Source: Kordiimonadaceae bacterium
GTDB lineage: Bacteria; Pseudomonadota; Alphaproteobacteria; Sphingomonadales; Kordiimonadaceae
Assembly (NCBI GenBank): GCA_016763495.1
Contig: JAESTR010000024.1
Span: forward strand, 1-5,380
Direction: 5' to 3'
DNA: 5,380 nucleotides
The notes beneath the pieces were generated by a model that was not told the origin of the DNA, did not search any database, and was given only the letters and a program-made list of their open reading frames with translations. The position numbers and the translations under genes are program-made. Position 1 is the first letter of the stretch. Each line of letters begins with the position of its first letter. Of this stretch, positions 1 to 4,541 are shown piece by piece.

Positions 1-308
1 ATTGTACTGTGAATTACAAACCCGGCAGCATTTGGAATGAAAGGCGTATCCATTAACTGGTTGCCCTTCAAATCCACTTTAATGAGGCGGGATGCTGTCA
101 TTTCTTCAAACATTAAGCCAAGGGGGTTGATGAGGAAATGATGATCGGTATTCGGGACACGGGCAGACAAGTGCGTATATATCAAGTCATCCCAGCCATA
201 AAAAGCGCACATGCGGTAAGCCGCGGCCAAATCCACTCTTGCTTGCCATTCTTCTTCTGAAACTTGGTCTTGTACAGATGGAATATCTAACACACCTAGC
301 TCGGCCAT
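1..308 (-). CDS. Class II aldolase/adducin-family protein, N-terminal part (runs off left edge)
   Basis: Reading the complement from the ATG at 308-306 gives 102 uninterrupted codons that leave the window at position 1. The protein opens MAELGVLDIP and then shows the family pattern: a helix AAAYRMCAFYGWDD (28-41), the substrate-loop motif THLSARVP (45-52), the strand and turn FLINPLGLMFEEMTAS (58-73) and IKVDLKGN (76-83), then AAGFVIHS (94-101), which normally comes just before the zinc-ligand HxH motif, here outside the window. The family includes fuculose- and rhamnulose-phosphate aldolases, ribulose-phosphate epimerase and many uncharacterised catabolic proteins; the zinc lyases cleave or rearrange hydroxylated carbon chains. 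An in-frame upstream ATG at 319-317 would stop within four codons, and GAGG lies four or five bases before the chosen start. The gene is divergent from the acyl-CoA operon. Family assignment is firm; substrate is unknown. Confidence 0.85.
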   Translation of the reverse strand, partial: MAELGVLDIPSVQDQVSEEEWQARVDLAAAYRMCAFYGWDDLIYTHLSARVPNTDHHFLINPLGLMFEEMTASRLIKVDLKGNQLMDTPFIPNAAGFVIHST

Positions 309-374
309 ACCTCAATCTCCCATGGGATAAATTCGTTCAGTAATATTCTCTAAGTATGACTTAGCGCACTTCCG

Positions 375-407
375 GCCCATGTCACGGTCAACTATTTGAC
401 ACTGGGC
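375..407. repeat. Long imperfect inverted repeat, operator candidate
   Basis: Arms GCCCATGTCA (375-384) and TGACACTGGGC (397-407) are reverse complements apart from one extra C at 402, around a 12-base centre. Inside it lies a second, shorter palindrome GTCAA-N4-TTGAC (387-400). It lies 67 bases upstream of the aldolase-family start codon. No T-run follows on either strand and no gene points into it, so it is more likely a regulator binding site or leader hairpin than a terminator. The binding protein is unknown. Confidence 0.5.
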
Positions 408-497
408 GAAATATTTTACGAGTAGCGCAATTTATCTATTGCCCGTACGGGGAGAAAACAAAGGGAACAGACCTTAGAAGTCTACAAGAATAGGCAG

Positions 498-515
498 TGT
501 AGGACTTTGCCTACA
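498..515. repeat. Perfect inverted repeat TGTAGG-N6-CCTACA
   Basis: Six-base arms at 498-503 and 510-515 with a six-base spacer; an overlapping pair TAGGCA (491-496) and TGCCTA (508-513) reuses the right arm. It sits roughly where the -35 region would lie for the extended -10 element at 531-539, so it could be an operator for that candidate promoter. Six-base arms occur by chance, so the call is tentative. Confidence 0.35.
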
Positions 516-530
516 GGTGAAATACTGTAA

Positions 531-539
531 TGATATATT
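531..539 (+). promoter_or_regulatory. Possible extended -10 promoter element
   Basis: TGATATATT at 531-539 matches the extended -10 pattern TGn-TATAAT with one mismatch in the hexamer. No good -35 is seen at normal spacing. A start point near 546 would give a short leader of about 19 bases to the small frame at 565, or a long leader of about 365 bases to the acyl-CoA dehydrogenase at 911. The surrounding AT-richness makes a chance match quite possible. Confidence 0.25.
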
Positions 540-564
540 TTTGGAGGTGAACTCAGGAGATAAA

Positions 565-642
565 ATGATAAATATCGTCACTTTAAGCCCGTTGCCTTAT
601 AGATATATACATCAAAAAAATGCTGATTTTTACTTGACTTAA
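565..642 (+). CDS. Possible small ORF, 25 codons, unknown function
   Basis: An ATG at 565 is preceded by AGGAG at 555-559 with a five-base gap, a spacing as good as that of the real genes here; a second strong Shine-Dalgarno-like GGAGGT lies at 543-548. The frame encodes MINIVTLSPLPYRY followed by IHQKNADFYLT and ends at TAA 640-642. The frame is open back to a TAG at 475-477, but the ATG has the best-placed ribosome site. There is no signal peptide, membrane segment or recognised family. It could be a genuine small protein, an upstream leader peptide for the operon, or a chance frame. Confidence 0.25.
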   Translation: MINIVTLSPLPYRYIHQKNADFYLT

Positions 643-661
643 CACGATCTCGCACGATGTC
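642..661. repeat. 10-base tandem direct repeat
   Basis: ACACGATCTC (642-651) and GCACGATGTC (652-661) agree at 8 of 10 positions, with CACGAT exact in both. A ten-base period puts the two copies on the same face of the helix, as in direct-repeat binding sites. A TTGACT hexamer at 634-639 lies immediately upstream, but no convincing -10 follows at 16-18 bases. Confidence 0.3.
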
Positions 662-676
662 ACAATCAAAGGTCAT

Positions 677-708
677 CTGCCTTCGGTTTTGCTTTCTAAT
701 AAAGGCAG
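677..708. repeat. Inverted repeat CTGCCTT / AAGGCAG
   Basis: CTGCCTT (677-683) and AAGGCAG (702-708) are exact reverse complements around an 18-base loop. An alternative outer pairing ATCTGC (675-680) with GCAGAT (710-715) shares the left arm. No T-run follows the right arm (TGCAGATTTGG), so a terminator is unlikely. Its role is unknown. Confidence 0.3.
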
Positions 709-777
709 TGCAGATTTGGTAGGTTGATAGGTGAGGTCAAAAGCAAAAGAACTTTCAAAAAATACCGCAACAGCTAA

Positions 778-833
778 ATGCCCATGCAAAATTGGGGGCA
801 TGCGTTTCTTGTTTGCTGGCGAAACATGCCAAT
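778..833 (+). promoter_or_regulatory. Overlapping, mutually exclusive hairpins in the presumed operon leader
   Basis: Hairpin A pairs ATGCCC (778-783) with GGGCAT (796-801). Hairpin B pairs the stretch 791-808 (ATTGG, CATG and TTTC, with GGG and CG bulged out) with GAAACATGCCAAT (821-833), a 13-pair stem. The two share bases 796-801 and cannot form together. CATGC occurs three times (783-787, 799-803, 825-829). It lies about 80 bases ahead of the acyl-CoA dehydrogenase start and downstream of any likely promoter, so it may be an RNA switch or attenuator. It does not resemble a riboswitch class I can recognise. Confidence 0.35.
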
Positions 834-910
834 GGACTTAAGCAAGCTGAGGTAAGGTCGCATCCCAGAAAAGGGCCTTGTGCTCGGGAATATATAGGTA
901 AGGACAGAAA

Positions 911-2143
911 ATGGATTTAGGGCTAACTAAAAAAGCAGAAGATTTACGGGATCGTGTCCGCACGTTTATAGACACTCATGTTGTGCCAGTTGAAGATGAA
1001 TACCATCGTGAAGTTGGCACAGGCGGTGACCGCTGGACTATGACAGACCGTATGTATGAAATTCTTGATACGCTTAAGTCGCAAGCCCGTGCAGATGGTC
1101 TGTGGAACTTTTGGCTCACAGGGTCTGATTCTGGATTTGGCCTGACAACTGTTGAATATGCGTACCTTGCCGAAGAAATGGGCCGTTCGCACATAGCTGC
1201 AGAAGCCTTTAACTGCAGCGCACCAGACACCGGCAACATGGAAGTGCTTGAGCGCTACGGCAAGCCTGAGCATAAAAAGAAATGGCTTGAGCCATTGCTT
1301 GAAGGCAAAATTCGATCTGCCTATTTGATGACAGAGCCTGATGTAGCGTCATCTGATGCAACAAACCTTGAAATGAGCGCAGTTTTGGACGGCGATGATT
1401 ATGTCATCAACGGTGAAAAATACTGGGCTTCAGGTGCTGGTGACCCGCGCTGTGCCATATATATTGTAATGGTTAAAACAGGCGATGATGACACACCGCG
1501 CAAAAATCGTCACAGCATGTTCTTTGTTGAAGCAAAAACAGAGGGTGTTGAAATCTTGCGCCCGATGATGGTGTTTGGCCATGATGATGCGCCGCACGGC
1601 CATATGCATATTCGCTTTACGGATGTACGTGTGCCAAAAGACAATTTAATTTTGGGTGAAGGCGCTGGTTTTGAAGTGTCTCAAGGTCGTTTAGGGCCTG
1701 GCCGTATTCACCACTGCATGCGGTCTATTGGTACTGCCGAACGCGCACTGGAAATGCTTTGCAAGCGGGCAACCACGCGCCAAGCCTTTGGTAAACCTCT
1801 GGCGAAACTCGGTGCTAACTATGACATCATTGCAGAAGCACGTATTGAAATTGAAATGGCGCGTCTTCTTTGCTTAAAAGCAGCTTACATGATGGATACA
1901 GTTGGCACACAGGCAGCTCAGCCCTATATCTCGCAGATTAAGGTGGTTGCGCCGCGTATGGCTCTTAAAGTTATCGACGAAAGCATGCAAATGCATGGTG
2001 GACGCGGCATTAGCCAAGACTTCCCGCTTTGGCAAATGTGGCACGGTCAGCGTACACTTCGTTTTGCTGATGGGCCTGATGCTGTACATCGGATGGTGAT
2101 CGCTCGTACAGAGCTCAAGAAATACCGCTCAAACAGCGTTTAA
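911..2143 (+). CDS. Acyl-CoA dehydrogenase family protein, ACAD10/11-like
   Basis: The 410-residue length is normal for a cytosolic FAD-dependent acyl-CoA dehydrogenase, which introduces a trans-2 double bond into acyl-CoA and passes electrons to electron-transfer flavoprotein. Visible are an N-terminal helical domain (1-135), the flavin-contact strand TEPDVASSD (141-149), the NGEKYWASGA segment (167-176), DNLILGEGAGFE (244-255), RQAFGKPL (290-297) and QMHGGRGI (360-367). The residue aligning with the catalytic glutamate of medium-chain enzymes (YEGT) is aspartate D387 in RTLRFADGPDAVH, a signature I associate with human ACAD10/11 and related bacterial proteins. That subgroup includes enzymes of 4-hydroxyacyl-CoA breakdown working with an APH-type kinase; none is visible here. 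AAGGA at 900-904 precedes the ATG by six bases. It is the first gene of the plus-strand run, followed after nine bases by the RhlG-like dehydrogenase. The family is certain; the substrate is inferred only. Confidence 0.93.
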   Translation: MDLGLTKKAEDLRDRVRTFIDTHVVPVEDEYHREVGTGGDRWTMTDRMYEILDTLKSQARADGLWNFWLTGSDSGFGLTTVEYAYLAEEMGRSHIAAEAFNCSAPDTGNMEVLERYGKPEHKKKWLEPLLEGKIRSAYLMTEPDVASSDATNLEMSAVLDGDDYVINGEKYWASGAGDPRCAIYIVMVKTGDDDTPRKNRHSMFFVEAKTEGVEILRPMMVFGHDDAPHGHMHIRFTDVRVPKDNLILGEGAGFEVSQGRLGPGRIHHCMRSIGTAERALEMLCKRATTRQAFGKPLAKLGANYDIIAEARIEIEMARLLCLKAAYMMDTVGTQAAQPYISQIKVVAPRMALKVIDESMQMHGGRGISQDFPLWQMWHGQRTLRFADGPDAVHRMVIARTELKKYRSNSV

Positions 2144-2145
2144 GG
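2142..2145 (+). promoter_or_regulatory. Ribosome binding site overlapping a stop codon
   Basis: AAGG shares its first two bases with the TAA that ends the acyl-CoA dehydrogenase (2141-2143) and lies seven bases before the GTG at 2153. It supports that GTG as the start and suggests translational coupling of the two genes. Confidence 0.6.
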
Positions 2146-2152
2146 TAGACGA

Positions 2153-2941
2153 GTGAATATAGACACACTTTTCGATGTAACCGGTAAAACAGTGTTGATC
2201 ACCGGTGGCGGTTCAGGCATTGGCACAATGGCGACTGAAGCTTTTGTGCGCGCTGGTTGCAAAGTCTATATTGCTTCACGCCGCCTTGAAAGTTGTGAGG
2301 CGGTGGCTGAAGAGCTTAATGCTGTTGGTCCGGGGCAGGTGATTGCCTTACAGGCTGACCTAATGACACCAGAAGGTACTGAAGTCCTTGCAAGCCAGAT
2401 GGCGGAGCATGAAGATAAGCTTGATATTCTCATCAATAACTCTGGTATGACTTGGGGGGCGGATTTTGAAGACTTCCCCCGGTCAAAATGGGATGACGTT
2501 CTTACGCTAAACGTAACCGCAGTTGCTGACCTTACCCGGTTATTACTGCTGATGCTGCGTAAGGCAGGCACAGCAGACGACCCGGCAAGGATCGTAAACC
2601 TCGGTTCTGTTATGGGGACTAAAGCAGTCTCGAACGGTGCTTATAGTTATGCCGCTAGCAAGGCGGCGATACACCACTTCACACGTATGTTGGCAACTGA
2701 GCTTGGCTCAAGCCATATCACTGTAAACGCTATTGCGCCCGGTCCCTTCCCAAGCCGTATGATGGCATTTGTGACTGAAAATAAAAAACGCCGTGCGGCT
2801 ATGGAGGCCTATGTCCCATTACACCGCTTTGGGAAACCGGAAGATATAGCCGGAATACTTCTTATGTTAACGTCAAGGGCCGGAAGCTATATAACCGGCG
2901 GTGTAATTCCTTTAGATGGAGGGATGGCTGCCAAGCCTTGA
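2153..2941 (+). CDS. Short-chain dehydrogenase/reductase, RhlG-like, NADPH-type
   Basis: A 262-residue classical SDR with a Rossmann fold. The cofactor loop TGGGSGIG is at 17-24, ILINNSG at 92-98 (usually NNAG), and the active-site tetrad is N120, S152, Y166, K170 (YAASK). Arginines R43 and R44 at the end of the second strand favour NADPH over NADH. The stretches DPARIVNLGSV (143-153) and IAPGPFPSRMM (194-204) closely recall Pseudomonas RhlG-type 3-oxoacyl reductases. The likely reaction is reversible reduction of a keto group on an acyl-thioester or related carbonyl compound; the physiological direction is not shown. It starts with GTG nine bases after the dehydrogenase stop, so the two genes are surely cotranscribed. 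A hairpin follows the stop at 2962-2995. It may process an oxo- or hydroxy-substituent of the pathway substrate, since the operon has a separate NAD-type enzyme for the beta-oxidation step. SDR membership is certain; substrate is unknown. Confidence 0.9.
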   Translation: MNIDTLFDVTGKTVLITGGGSGIGTMATEAFVRAGCKVYIASRRLESCEAVAEELNAVGPGQVIALQADLMTPEGTEVLASQMAEHEDKLDILINNSGMTWGADFEDFPRSKWDDVLTLNVTAVADLTRLLLLMLRKAGTADDPARIVNLGSVMGTKAVSNGAYSYAASKAAIHHFTRMLATELGSSHITVNAIAPGPFPSRMMAFVTENKKRRAAMEAYVPLHRFGKPEDIAGILLMLTSRAGSYITGGVIPLDGGMAAKP

Positions 2942-2961
2942 TGGTTGTGTTAGTGATATAG

Positions 2962-2995
2962 AAAACGAATCGAACGAATCGGGTTGATTCGTTTT
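2962..2995 (+). terminator. Hairpin with T-run: weak terminator or operator
   Basis: AAAACGAATC (2962-2971) and GATTCGTTTT (2986-2995) are exact reverse complements, and the right arm ends in TTTT followed by ATATT. It lies 21 bases after the SDR stop codon, a typical place for a rho-independent terminator. The stem is only 40 percent G+C, so termination would be weak. An alternative stem pairs AACGAATC (2973-2980) with GATTCGTT (2986-2993) around a five-base loop. The same repeats could be a protein-binding operator for a promoter of the maoC unit. Confidence 0.45.
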
Positions 2996-3012
2996 ATATT
3001 ATCGATTCGGTT
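2964..3012. repeat. Cluster of GAATCG-type repeats, two direct and two inverted
   Basis: AACGAATCG is present twice in perfect tandem (2964-2972 and 2973-2981). The inverted motif GATTCG recurs at 2986-2991 and at 3004-3009, the latter inside CGATTCGGTT. Four copies in 49 bases, in both orientations and confined to this gap, exceed what a simple terminator needs and look like an array of half-sites for a regulator. An AT-rich TTTTATATTAT segment lies between the third and fourth copies. Confidence 0.5.
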
Positions 3013-3080
3013 CAATGGTTTATAGCGCCTGCTTGAATCAAAAGCTTAAAGCTTCAAATTAGCGATATACGGAGAGTGAT

Positions 3081-3542
3081 ATGGGTAAAATTGTTTCAAA
3101 AGAAGAGATTAAGAATTACATTGGTAAAGAAACTGGTGTGTCTGACTGGTTTAAAATCGACCAGGACCGTATCAACAAGTTTGCTGATGTAACAGAAGAC
3201 CATCAGTTCATTCATGTTGATGCCGAGAAAGCCGCAGCCACGCCTTTTGGTACAACAATCGCGCACGGTTTTTTAACTCTATCAATGTTAAGCCATCTTT
3301 CAAGCAATTCCATGGTTGGTGTTGAAGGCACGGCGGCTGTTCTGAATTACGGCACTGACAAAGTCCGTTTTCTCAGCCCTGTTAAAGTTGATAGCAGTAT
3401 TCGCGCCCGAGTGAAGCTAACAGAAGTTACTGAAAAACCTGGCAATCGTATGTTGCTAAAAAGTGAAATTACGATGGAAATTGAAGGTCAAGATCAGCCC
3501 GCGCTTGTCGCAGAGTGGCTGACGCTTATTCTTCTTGCCTAA
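3081..3542 (+). CDS. MaoC-family (R)-specific enoyl-CoA hydratase, Rv0130/NodN-like
   Basis: A 153-residue single hot-dog-fold protein, the usual size for Rv0130- and NodN-type hydratases. The hydratase motif reads FADVTEDHQFIHVD (34-47) with the catalytic pair D40 and H45, the same spacing as in PhaJ (Asp and His five residues apart) and, as I recall, the same numbering as in Rv0130. The second family block PFGTTIAHGFLTLS (55-68) follows. Such enzymes add water to trans-2-enoyl-CoA to give (R)-3-hydroxyacyl-CoA, working as dimers in the cytosol. GGAG at 3071-3074 lies six bases before the ATG. Its placement immediately before an MFE-2-type dehydrogenase, which takes the (R) isomer, supports hydration within beta-oxidation over supply of polyhydroxyalkanoate monomers. 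The fold and catalytic residues are clear; chain-length preference is not visible. Confidence 0.92.
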   Translation: MGKIVSKEEIKNYIGKETGVSDWFKIDQDRINKFADVTEDHQFIHVDAEKAAATPFGTTIAHGFLTLSMLSHLSSNSMVGVEGTAAVLNYGTDKVRFLSPVKVDSSIRARVKLTEVTEKPGNRMLLKSEITMEIEGQDQPALVAEWLTLILLA

Positions 3543-3552
3543 CAATAATACT

Positions 3553-3586
3553 GTAGTTCAGGCCGATGAGAAGAAGCCAGAGCTAC
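3553..3586 (+). promoter_or_regulatory. Intergenic hairpin without T-run
   Basis: GTAGTTCAGGC (3553-3563) pairs with GCCAGAGCTAC (3576-3586): nine Watson-Crick pairs, one G-U pair and one A-A mismatch, around a 12-base loop. It starts 10 bases after the MaoC stop and is followed by CTATAAAACG, so it lacks the T-run of a rho-independent terminator. Possible roles are mRNA processing or stabilisation, setting the level of MaoC against the downstream genes. Confidence 0.45.
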
Positions 3587-3601
3587 CTATAAAACGAAAT
3601 T

Positions 3602-3605
3602 GGAG
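3602..3605 (+). promoter_or_regulatory. Ribosome binding site that fixes the SDR start
   Basis: GGAG lies six bases before the ATG at 3612. The in-frame TTG at 3600-3602 overlaps this site and has no ribosome site of its own, so the ATG is the better start. Confidence 0.7.
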
Positions 3606-3611
3606 ATAGTT

Positions 3612-4532
3612 ATGAGCATTCGTTTTGATGATCAGGTCGCGATTGTGACCGGTTCAGGCGGTGGTTTGGGCCGCAGTCACGCGCTGGCGCTTGCCGCACG
3701 CGGCGCTAAAGTCGTGGTGAACGACCTTGGCGGCGATGTGCGCGGCGGAGGCGGTTCTTCTGAGGCCGCACAAGCTGTTGTCAAAGAAATCATTGATGCT
3801 GGCGGCGAGGCGTTCGCGCACGGTGCTAATGTGTGTGACGCTGACCAAGTTGCAGACATGGTTAAGCAAACAATGGATAAATGGGGCCGCATCGACGTTT
3901 TAGTGAATAATGCTGGGGTGTTGCGCGATAAATCCTTTAGTAAAATGACGGCTGAAGATTTTAATTTTGTCGTTCAAGTTCATTTGACAGGCACTTTCAT
4001 TTGCACAAAAGCTGTGTGGGAAATCATGAAAGAACAGGCTTATGGCCGTATTGTAAACACGACGTCATCTTCAGGCCTTTACGGCAACTTTGGTCAGTCT
4101 AACTATGGTGCGGCTAAAATGGCTGTTGTTGGCTTGATGAACACGCTTGTTATTGAAGGCGCAAAATATAACATCAATGTAAATTGTCTTGCGCCGATGG
4201 CTGCTACCCGCATGACCGAAGGACTATTGCCAGACATTGCAATGGAGGTTTCAACGCCTGAATCTGTAACCGCAGGCCTGCTAACGCTTTGTGATAAAGA
4301 TGCGCCAACGCGGACGACGCTTTGTGCTGGTTCTGGCGGATACGCACAAGCTGTTACGTATGAGACAGAAGGTATTTATCTGAGCCCTGCCGAGCAGACG
4401 CCGGAAAATGTACGGGCTGCAATGGCTGACATTACCAATCCTGAAGGGCAAAAAGTCCTGACACAAGGTTTCGATCAATCAACTAAATTTGTAACAAAAG
4501 CTGCGGCTTTCCTCAGTCAGCAGAACGGATAG
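3612..4532 (+). CDS. MFE-2-type (R)-3-hydroxyacyl-CoA dehydrogenase (SDR)
   Basis: A 306-residue SDR of the class found as the dehydrogenase domain of peroxisomal multifunctional enzyme type 2 (HSD17B4), oxidising (R)-3-hydroxyacyl-CoA to 3-oxoacyl-CoA with NAD. Seen are TGSGGGLGRSHALALA (13-28), the family-specific NDLGGDVRGGG (37-47) with D38 favouring NAD over NADP, NNAG (99-102), VHLTGTF (123-129) with H124 where classical SDRs have asparagine, and the catalytic S152, Y165 and K169 within GLYGNFGQSNYGAAK (155-169). The tail of roughly 70 residues beyond the SDR core is normal for this class. Unlike eukaryotic MFE-2 the hydratase is not fused; it is the separate MaoC gene just upstream. 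The thiolase starts nine bases after the stop, implying one transcript. Family and stereochemistry are well supported; substrate is open. Confidence 0.92.
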   Translation: MSIRFDDQVAIVTGSGGGLGRSHALALAARGAKVVVNDLGGDVRGGGGSSEAAQAVVKEIIDAGGEAFAHGANVCDADQVADMVKQTMDKWGRIDVLVNNAGVLRDKSFSKMTAEDFNFVVQVHLTGTFICTKAVWEIMKEQAYGRIVNTTSSSGLYGNFGQSNYGAAKMAVVGLMNTLVIEGAKYNINVNCLAPMAATRMTEGLLPDIAMEVSTPESVTAGLLTLCDKDAPTRTTLCAGSGGYAQAVTYETEGIYLSPAEQTPENVRAAMADITNPEGQKVLTQGFDQSTKFVTKAAAFLSQQNG

Positions 4533-4541
4533 GATAATAAA

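Larger units (their letters stand above)
309..910. other. Long divergent intergenic control region
   Basis: About 600 bases separate the divergent aldolase-family gene and the acyl-CoA dehydrogenase gene, much more than the gaps elsewhere in the window. No protein of recognisable family is encoded on either strand. It is AT-rich, especially 520-640. It holds an imperfect long inverted repeat (375-407), a smaller perfect one (498-515), a possible 25-codon frame (565-642), a 10-base tandem repeat (642-661), a further inverted repeat (677-708) and overlapping hairpins (778-833). An 8-base direct repeat AGGTAAGG lies at 850-857 and 896-903, the second forming the ribosome binding site of the dehydrogenase. 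Promoters for both flanking genes must lie here, but no textbook sigma-70 pair stands out. Confidence 0.8.

Noticed and set aside
396..401. Consensus TTGACA as a plus-strand -35 element
   Set aside because: No acceptable -10 hexamer lies 16-18 bases downstream, and the hexamer is part of the 375-407 palindrome.
658..723. 21-codon plus-strand frame in the divergent region
   Set aside because: No ribosome binding site precedes its ATG and the peptide shows nothing recognisable.
673..801. 42-codon minus-strand frame in the divergent region
   Set aside because: No convincing ribosome binding site and no family resemblance; it overlaps the inverted repeats on both ends.
779..856. 25-codon plus-strand frame across the leader hairpins
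   Set aside because: No Shine-Dalgarno before the ATG; the start lies in the left arm of hairpin A, so the sequence is better explained as RNA structure.
944..1273. Antisense open frame opposite the acyl-CoA dehydrogenase (109 codons)
   Set aside because: It overlaps a gene with clear family motifs, and its translation resembles no protein family; an overlapping antisense frame at 976-1239 is equally featureless.
2266..2571. Antisense open frame opposite the RhlG-like SDR
   Set aside because: Serine- and arginine-rich composition typical of the reverse complement of a coding region, with no recognisable motif.
3033..3057. TTGAA/TTCAA dyad with two AAGCTT sites before maoC
   Set aside because: Short AT-rich arms with a 15-base centre are readily expected by chance, and no -10 element sits at proper spacing from TTGAAT.
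3600..3611. Upstream TTG start for the MFE-2-type dehydrogenase, adding four residues
   Set aside because: The TTG overlaps the GGAG ribosome site that is correctly spaced for the ATG at 3612, and MFE-2 proteins need no such extension.
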